64,000 nt of DNA, taken from NCBI GenBank assembly GCA_025093985.1, contig JACAAK010000007.1:2542001-2606000 (forward strand). Direction: 5' to 3'. The position numbers and the translations under genes were made by a program. This DNA comes from Calvatia gigantea (Eukaryota; Basidiomycota; Agaricomycetes; Agaricales; Lycoperdaceae). The notes under the pieces were generated by a model that was not told the DNA's origin, did no database searches, and worked only from the letters and a program-made list of their open reading frames with translations. Positions 57,662 to 64,000 of this stretch are shown here, one piece after another (position 1 is the first letter of the stretch; every line of letters begins with the position of its first letter).

Positions 57662-57910
57662 GGACTCAACCCTTCTCTAGCCAGAGAAGTGTAGACAAGA
57701 AAAAAAGGAGCACCTGAAACCATTGCCAAATAGTACACCAATACAGTATGATGGGACTCAATCAACTGTCAAGCTGATGCAATGTGGCCCTGAAATTTCC
57801 CCAGAAATCCAACCCCCTATCAACCACCATGATTCCCTCAACAAAACCATTACACTCGTTTTCAACCAAACTACCAACCTAGATGAACAATATATGAAAT
57901 ACAAACAGAA

Positions 57911-58153
57911 TTGCAAGACTATTACAAGGCACCTTACAAAAATGAAGAACTATACTATCTGGAGCAAGAACTGGACAATGAAAACTCTGATCCTGAGGAT
58001 CCCAAACTACAACTAAACACTGTATTCACTGCTGAGCAAGTTGCTCATTACAAAGTAGGAAAATGCATAGGATGTGGAAAATTCAGACATCTTATCAGCA
58101 ACTGTCTGAATCCTGACCCAAACCTATCTAAGGATAAACTACCTCCCAAATGA
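57911..58153 (+). CDS. Gag C-terminal zinc knuckle of element D (fragment)
   Basis: Contains CIGCGKFRHLISNC, a CX2CX4HX4C zinc knuckle typical of the nucleocapsid part of retroelement Gag. It is separated from the main gag reading by a frame change and stops, so it is a relic of the same protein. Confidence 0.7.
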   Translation: MQDYYKAPYKNEELYYLEQELDNENSDPEDPKLQLNTVFTAEQVAHYKVGKCIGCGKFRHLISNCLNPDPNLSKDKLPPK

Positions 58154-58374
58154 CCTAACTCTCCACAACAAAGATTTATGCAACCACCATGATACTCATG
58201 ACCTCCACCACCACCACAATCCTCATGAAACTACTCTGGCTCCACTCTGAACCAAACCTGAAAAATCTCTGCACTAGATATTCAAGCTATAATCAAAGAA
58301 CTTCCAACTGATAAACAAATGGAATTCAGGGAAGCCTACATTACCAACCCAATGCTCAAACCCTTTGGGGATTT

Positions 58375-58917
58375 TTGAAGGTGTCACCCAATCTTGAAAA
58401 AGAATTGCTGAGTAACCCACAAATTAACCTGATCAAACTCCCCACTTCAAATAATAAAGTGTCAATCTTCCTTCCTATTGAATTGAACCAGAACCATCTA
58501 CAAAATATCACAGTCACCACCTTAATTGACTCAGGAGCTCAAGGAAACTTCATCTCCTCTATATTCACTAATACTCATGGACTACAAACCCATACTATCA
58601 ATCAATCCATCAAAGTGTCTAATGCAGATGGAACCCCCAATGAAAATGGATCAATCTATGAAAGCATTGAACTAAATGCTTTAATTGATGGAAAACAATG
58701 CCATTTTGAAGCTTATGTCTCAGGAATAGGATTGAAAGATCTAATCCTCAGATACCCCTGGCTCCAACAAATGAATCCAGACATAAACTGGACTACTCAA
58801 GAATTCAAATGGCAAAACAACAACCACATCATGCCTCTTATCATGAAATCCACAAATGGACCTACCACCATCAATGAAATTGCCTTAGACATCCATGGAA
58901 TGAACAATACTGAATGA
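58375..58917 (+). CDS. Aspartic protease region of element D (fragment)
   Basis: Contains TLIDSGAQGNFISSIF with the DSGA active-site motif, and DLILRYPWLQQMNPDINW, which matches the LGxPWLxxxNPxIDW block that ends retroelement proteases. It stops at 58915-58917, shortly before element B interrupts D. Confidence 0.75.
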   Translation: MKVSPNLEKELLSNPQINLIKLPTSNNKVSIFLPIELNQNHLQNITVTTLIDSGAQGNFISSIFTNTHGLQTHTINQSIKVSNADGTPNENGSIYESIELNALIDGKQCHFEAYVSGIGLKDLILRYPWLQQMNPDINWTTQEFKWQNNNHIMPLIMKSTNGPTTINEIALDIHGMNNTE

Positions 58918-58960
58918 TATACCTACTTAGATGAAAACTTTGATCTGTTAGCTGTAAAAG

Positions 58961-59264
58961 TGTTATAACCTTAGTCTGATAAGACCTCAGGTTGTAGCTT
59001 GGGCTAAGTCTTGAGGGTGAGTAAGGGGAGAAAACCAGGTGGTTAAGTGTACTGAATACAGTGGATGTATGTATGCTTAAATACAGGAAGGCCATCCAGT
59101 TGAATGAATGGGGTAACTACATGAAACATCTAACAGGGATGGTACAGTAGTTAGTATGAGTCATACTCAGGGATCGCTTGATGGAAATAGGTGAGACAGA
59201 TACACAGATAGATAGGAATGCAGATGATAATGGAGTATGACTTGATTGGTAGAAATCCATAACA
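58961..59264 (-). repeat. 3' LTR of element B (family I)
   Basis: 304 bases with TGTTATAACC and CCATAACA ends, next to the polypurine tract at 59265-59279. Confidence 0.85.
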
Positions 59265-61590
59265 ATACCCCCCGATTATACTTCATGCCTTAGGAAGCTC
59301 ATCAAAGTCACCATTGACTACAGCAGCAGCAAGGGCTTTCTTGGTGGCCCCAATGAGGTACTTTCCATCATTTGATCATGTGAGGAAGATGGGTAAGTGA
59401 CTTTGGCTATCTTGATGGATAGGGACTGGGACACCATTGAATGGAAAGTCAGTGGTGGTGGAATTGTCCCAATAGTTCTTGACTATCATTTTCCAGTAGT
59501 GTTGGTCCTTTTCTTGGCCTAGTAGTATAGTGCAGAATCTTGTGGGTAGGAGAAAAACCAATACAAGCTGTGGCAGGATGATGGTTTTTATGAAACAGCA
59601 GAGGGAGTTGACTTCTTCTTTCATGGAAACAGTGGTTTCTTCATCCATGGGTGTGTCAGTACAAGTTGGTGGTGTGGGGTTGACTGTACTATGCAGTTCT
59701 GAGAGAGTGGTATGGATTCTGGTGACAAGGGAGTCAATCTCTGGGTCTTCAGCTGACTTGTCTCATCCAAGTAAATTCATGGCTATGTCAGTGAGCTCTA
59801 GAAATATGTTGGTGATGTCAAGGTGTTTAAAAACTTCAAGGCCAAGGTCAATGCAGCTTTGGAGGCTATAGATGCAGTCTTGTTTGCTAAATGTGAGGGT
59901 GGACTGGTCTAAGGCTCAAAAGATGGCTGGGATGTGCTGGTTGGTGGAAGAGGATGCATTGGCAAATCCTGCATATATGTTAGCAAAGGTAATGCAAGCA
60001 GTGGCAAGGGCAATGTGTTGGTTGATGACTAGTCACTTATTCTGGGCAGTGATAGTTTCTATTTCACTGTTGGTAGCTTTGTCGATATCCTTTAGTAGGG
60101 TTTCGAGAAGTCCTTGTACTAGGAATAGTGTGGTGGCAAGGTTGTAATGGGTATCTCAAGGTGTAGGTGCTTGGTTATTGCCTAGTTCTGGAAAGGGAAC
60201 AGAAGAGATTGTGGTTGGGGTAGGGTGGATAAGAGAGCTGATGGTGATGCAGTTGGCTTGAAAGGAAGGTATATCTGGCTAGTTTCTTTGTTTGGATGAA
60301 GACTTTTTGGATTTTCTGCCCCCCTTTTTATGGATATCCTCTAGATGCCTTTTTTGGTATTCTGCTATTGTGTCTTGAGTGTTCGTTAAGTTTGACTCCA
60401 CTGTCCATGTATCATCTTTGTTACTGTACCCCTTCCAATATACTAGGAATTGATATCTCCATCCTTGTTTTCATTGTCCTCAGATCTCTTCTACCTCATA
60501 TTCTTCTTTGTTATTGATGATCACTGGTTCAGGTGTTGGCATTCTTTGTTGACTTAGGAACATTGCCTTTTGCACCAGGGTTAACAGCTGCTCATTGAAT
60601 ATATCATGAATGGCCCATCTCTCTGGTAAGACAAGCTGATATGCTGCTTCTTCTATCTTTTCCTTAATTTGGAAAGGCCTGTACCTTTTTTGGCCTAGCT
60701 TCTTTGATAGTTGATTAGTATGGACATTTGTGTTTTCTAGCTATACTTCATTGCCAATTTGATACTGCTTTATGTACAATTTGCTACTATCATGTGTTTG
60801 TTTCATCTTTTCTTGATAAGATTGTAGTACTGCCATGGAATTGTCTCTTGTATTTCATAGTTGTTTTAGGAACTCTGTGCTGCTAGGGTTGTTTGCTGTT
60901 CCATGGTCCTTTTCTTTCCAGGGATGTCAGCCATAATTGAGATAGAAGAGTGTCTCCTGTGTTTTGCTATGTTTCTTGTCATTGTACTGGAATTCAGCCA
61001 TGGACAGCCAATTTACCCAATTGTCTTGCTCATAGTTGCCATATAGTCATAGGTATGTTTCAACTTCTTGGTTGATTCATTCCATTTGTTCATCTGTTTG
61101 GGAGTGGTAGGCTGTTAATAGGGTTTGTTCTATTCTTAACCCCTTGAACAGTTTTTTAGTGAATTCTGATGTGAACTGTGGTCCTCAGTCACTGAGGACT
61201 TTCCATGGTACCCCATGTAGTTTCCATATTTCATTTCTGTAAAACTGTACTATTTCTTTTGAAGATACATCCATTCTTGTCACTATAAGTCATATCATTT
61301 TTGAGAACTGGTCAATGATTACTAGAATAGCATCTTTTCCTTCTGATTCTGGCAGTGGTCCAATAAGGTTGATGCTTATTTCTTCCCATGGTCCATTAGG
61401 TACAGGGAGTGGGTATAGTGGCATTTTCAATGGTGTTATGCATGGCTTGTTTCTTTGGCAGTTCTGGCATCCCTTGATATATCTTTTGGCATCATTTTGT
61501 ATTGTTGGCCACCAGTAGTCTCTAGTAATCAGCTTGATCATCCTGTATTGTCCTGGGTGTCCCATGTCTGGCACATCATGATACTGTTGC
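58961..61590 (-). mobile_element. Chromodomain Ty3/gypsy element B, 3' part, minus strand
   Basis: The 3' LTR (family I) is 58961-59264, followed to the right by a polypurine tract in minus sense (AATCGGGGGGTAT). On the minus strand, 61574-61290 gives HPGQYRMIKLITRDYWWPTI, KGCQNCQRNKPC (the HHCC zinc-binding end of integrase) and GPWEEISINLIGPLPESEGK (start of the core). A chromodomain (QFLVYWKGYSNKDDTWTVES) lies near 60400-60460. It is interrupted by the LTR of element C at 61591, inside integrase. Numerous stops show it is dead. It is inserted in element D. Confidence 0.82.
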
Positions 61591-61899
61591 TGTTGCGAAC
61601 TTTCACCGATTGTATCGACTCCATACTTGTCTGCATTCCCAATCGTCCTTTGTATCTGTTTCAGTTATTCATATCCCAGTGATCTCTGAGTAGTGACTCA
61701 CAGAACTACTACACCATTGTCATCAGACATTTCAGGTAGTTAACTCCATCCATTCAACTGGATATCTCCTGTATTCAAGTGTACATACATACTCCTGTAT
61801 TCGGTATGCTTAACCACCTCTTGTTCTCCTCTCCTTACTCACCCTCAAGTCTTAGCCCAAAGTTGCAACCTGAGGTAAATTCAGACTAAGGTCATAACA
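61591..61899 (+). repeat. 5' LTR of element C (family I)
   Basis: 309 bases with TGTTGCGAAC and GTCATAACA ends; the inverse of the LTRs of A and B. It retains several CpG sites, unlike the 50929 copy. Confidence 0.85.
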
Positions 61900-61980
61900 T
61901 TTGGTTAAGTGTCTCCACCTCACCTTGCAAGGAGTAGGCTGAAACAGGCCTGAACAAACAAGACAACTAGGAGCTAGTAT

Positions 61981-62904
61981 ATGAGCTTGAACTTAGATGA
62001 ATATAGAGAATCCAACCTTGAAGTTACAGATGACGAGTCAGAAACATCAGATGAAGAAGAAACAGGGAACCCTGAAGTACCTGTTGAACATGATGGACCC
62101 AAAGAACCAGCTCAGGAGAACCCAACAGGGGAAGAAGAAGCACTATTAGAGCTTTTAAACAAACTTGACTTAGCAGAAGGAGAATTAACACATCAGGAGA
62201 ACCCAACACAAGAACAGGAGGAATCAGAATCAGAAGAAACAGAGACAGAATCAGACATCAACTCAAATATGACTGACAACACTGTGACACCTGCAACTAT
62301 ACCCAGTAGAAAAGGCTTAGTACCAGACCCTAGATTCTTCGATGGTACCCAAACCAAATTTGATGATTGGTGGAGAGCAATGACACTCTTCATGAAATTT
62401 AACAAGATAGTCATGGCAGACAACAAAGCCATAGCAGTGCCAGCTAGGCTATAAGAAGGAATAGCTGGAGCATATGCCGCCATGAAAGCACCAACAATCT
62501 TAGACTCAGAAGACTTAGTAGACTGGGTAAAATTCTCAGACGACTTCAAAAAGACCTTCTCAGATGATGCCTCGAATAGCAAAGCAGAACGGCAGATTGA
62601 AAAATTCAAACAAGGCAATAAGAACACAGCAGACTACCTGATCAAGTTTGAGGTCCTAAAAAGCAGGGCAAAAACCAACAGCAAACACGCTATGTTTTTA
62701 CTCAAGAAAAACACTAGACAAGACATCATCCACACTATCACAGGATACCCACCTATCACCAGGCCAGACACCTATGCCAAATGGAAAGAGGCTATACTCT
62801 CCATCAGACAAGGATACGAGGCCTCCAAATACCACAGAGACAAGAAAACCAGCACTGGCACCATATACAGAGGAATGGGGGAACCCATGGAGATAGAAAG
62901 CTGA
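61981..62904 (+). pseudogene. Gag of element C with internal stop
   Basis: One frame with a single TAA at 62452-62454 after IAVPARL. The acidic N-terminus (TDDESETSDEEETGNPEVP) is followed by a Ty3-type capsid: VPDPRFFDGTQTKFDDWWRA, FKKTFSDDASNSKAERQIEK and KQGNKNTADYLIKFEVL. It stops with TGA at 62902-62904, just before CHIFNAEGKPKCYNCG, so the zinc knuckles (CYNCGIFRHMAKDY and YYNCSKTGHIAKAC, about 62938-63050) lie beyond the stop in the same element. Confidence 0.78.
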
Positions 62905-63187
62905 TGCCACATTTTCAATGCTGAAGGGAAACCCAAATGCTATAACTGTGGCATCTTCAGACATATGGCAAAAGATTACAAGAAACCCAAAGGGTTAACC
63001 TACTACAACTGCAGTAAGACAGGCCATATAGCAAAGGCCTGCACTGCACCCAAGAAAATTCAGGTCTGAGGAGTTGAAGAAGTCGGTAATAAAGAAAAGA
63101 AGGATTTTTCCAAGGACTCCGAGTAGGCGCTACCTCAAGAGTCAAAAAGCTTGTATCTAGGATATCAGACAAATTTTATACAATTCC

Positions 63188-64000
63188 TCAGAGAAGAAAG
63201 TGCAAACTAAACCTAAAAGGAAAAATACAAACAGCAAAAAAGGAGATAATGGTGGACACAATTGTCAACTTGGGATGCACAACCAGCAGCATCAGCAAGA
63301 AACTGGTAGATGAGGAAAGACTCCCCACCTGAAAACTGGAACAACAAATTTTGGTATTAAATGCAGATAGAATATCAAACCAGGGCAGAAAAGTGATGGA
63401 AACAGCCACAATTGACATAGATATCCAGGGACACAAAGAGTGGATTGAAGCTTCAGTCATACAACTACAAGACTGTGCAGAAGTCTTCCTGGGACATGAC
63501 TGGCTGGTCAAATACAATCCAGAAGTAGATTGGAACAATGGAGAAATCAAGTTCACCCAGTGCCCACCAAACTGCCAATTCCCCTACCAAAACATCCCCA
63601 TTATGGAAAAAATATGGAGTATGGCCACTATGGAAGACTTATGGAAAGAAGAAGATGAACCAGACCCAACTAAACTGGAAGACTTACCAGACTATGTACA
63701 ACCATTCACACATCTATTCAACAAAACAACATTTGACAAGCTCCCAGAACAAACTGAATGGGACCACAAAATAGTCCTAACAGAAGATGCCCCAAGGGAA
63801 ATAAGCACAGGAATATACAACATGACAGTCAAGGAACAGGACAAACTCAAAGCGTTCATCAAAGAAAATCTGGAATCAGGATGAATACAGCCATCAAAAT
63901 CCCCATATGCAGCACCAACCTTCTTTATCCTGAAGAAAGACGGCTCCAAGAGGTTAATCCAAGACTATAGATGGTTAAACAATGTAGTAGTTAAGGACAA
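63188..64000 (+). pseudogene. Protease and start of reverse transcriptase of element C
   Basis: The protease block near 63250 reads VDTIVNLGCTTSSISKKLVD, where DSGCT is expected, so the catalytic Asp is lost. GHDWLVKYNPEVDWNNGEIK (about 63493-63552) ends the protease domain. Reverse transcriptase begins with TEWDHKIVLTEDAPREIS and KLKAFIKENLESG. After TGA at 63882-63884 it continues with [19 protein letters not shown] and IQDYRWLNN at the window end. The stop sits where relatives have arginine (SGRI), matching a CGA-to-TGA change. Confidence 0.75.

Larger units (their letters stand above)
55439..58960 (+). mobile_element. LTR retrotransposon D, 5' part
   Basis: The 5' LTR (family II) is 55439-56070, with TGTTATGAAC and ACATAACA ends. 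An internal region with gag, a zinc knuckle and an aspartic protease follows. It is inserted in element A and is itself interrupted at 58961 by element B, so its polymerase half is out of the window or lost. Premature stops suggest it is dead. Confidence 0.8.
61591..64000 (+). mobile_element. LTR retrotransposon C, 5' part
   Basis: The 5' LTR (family I) is 61591-61899, followed by gag, zinc knuckles, protease and the start of reverse transcriptase, which runs off the window end. It is inserted in the integrase of element B. Internal stops at 62452, 62902 and 63882 show that it is disabled. Confidence 0.82.

Noticed and set aside
1..64000. CRISPR arrays, rRNA and tRNA genes
   Set aside because: No regularly spaced short repeats, rRNA blocks or cloverleaf-like genes were found; the organism is a eukaryote.

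Overview
This window looks like nuclear DNA of a basidiomycete fungus, most likely an agaricomycete. Introns are short (about 50-60 bases) with GT-AG ends. The recognisable genes are a DUF6699-type protein, an emopamil-binding (EXPERA) protein, NACHT-type NLR-like proteins and chromodomain Ty3/gypsy elements. The window is a mosaic of segmental duplications and transposons with few conserved single-copy genes.

Layout. 0.6-2.0 kb: DUF6699-like gene. 2.2-7.4 kb (+) and 12.9-18.8 kb (-): an inverted duplication of an EBP gene followed by a long Rif1-like HEAT protein. The right-hand EBP copy (18190-19058) is intact with five exons. Both Rif1-like copies carry different lesions, and a third, partial copy lies at 38.8-40.7 kb. 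Between and beyond these sit seven NLR-family loci: N0 (7.98-8.54 kb, -), N1 (10.2-12.5 kb, -), N2 (19.8-21.9 kb, +), N3 (22.4-23.8 kb, +), N4 (28.0-31.1 kb, +), N5 (34.6-37.7 kb, +) and N6 (43.6-46.9 kb, +). N4 can be read without a break as a ten-exon gene of 854 codons. N6 is open from NACHT to the stop but damaged at its N-terminal exons. The others are broken or partial.

The block from about 25.0 to 33.0 kb (gypsy fragment, N4, 3' tail, M18 aminopeptidase pseudogene) is repeated at about 40.86-50.55 kb in the same order. In the second copy everything after 46,626 has lost its CpG dinucleotides. That stretch was then interrupted by an apparently complete Tc1-like DNA transposon (47799-49403, DD34E transposase, 212-base inverted repeats, TA duplication) and by a solo LTR.

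From 50.9 kb to the end the window is a nest of LTR retrotransposons. Two minus-strand chromodomain gypsy elements (A, B) and two plus-strand elements (C, D) are inserted into each other, with solo LTRs flanked by perfect 5-base target duplications. Several premature stops fall where an arginine codon CGA is expected, which fits C-to-T mutation at CpG.

Together the window looks like a birth-and-death NLR cluster growing by co-duplication with transposon fragments at the edge of a CpG-mutated, heterochromatin-like transposon block. The most notable gene-level feature is the NLR N-terminus: an amphipathic start exon followed by five consecutive small exons that all begin and end in phase 1. Single-base frameshifts in several copies could in principle be assembly errors; RNA or read evidence would settle that.
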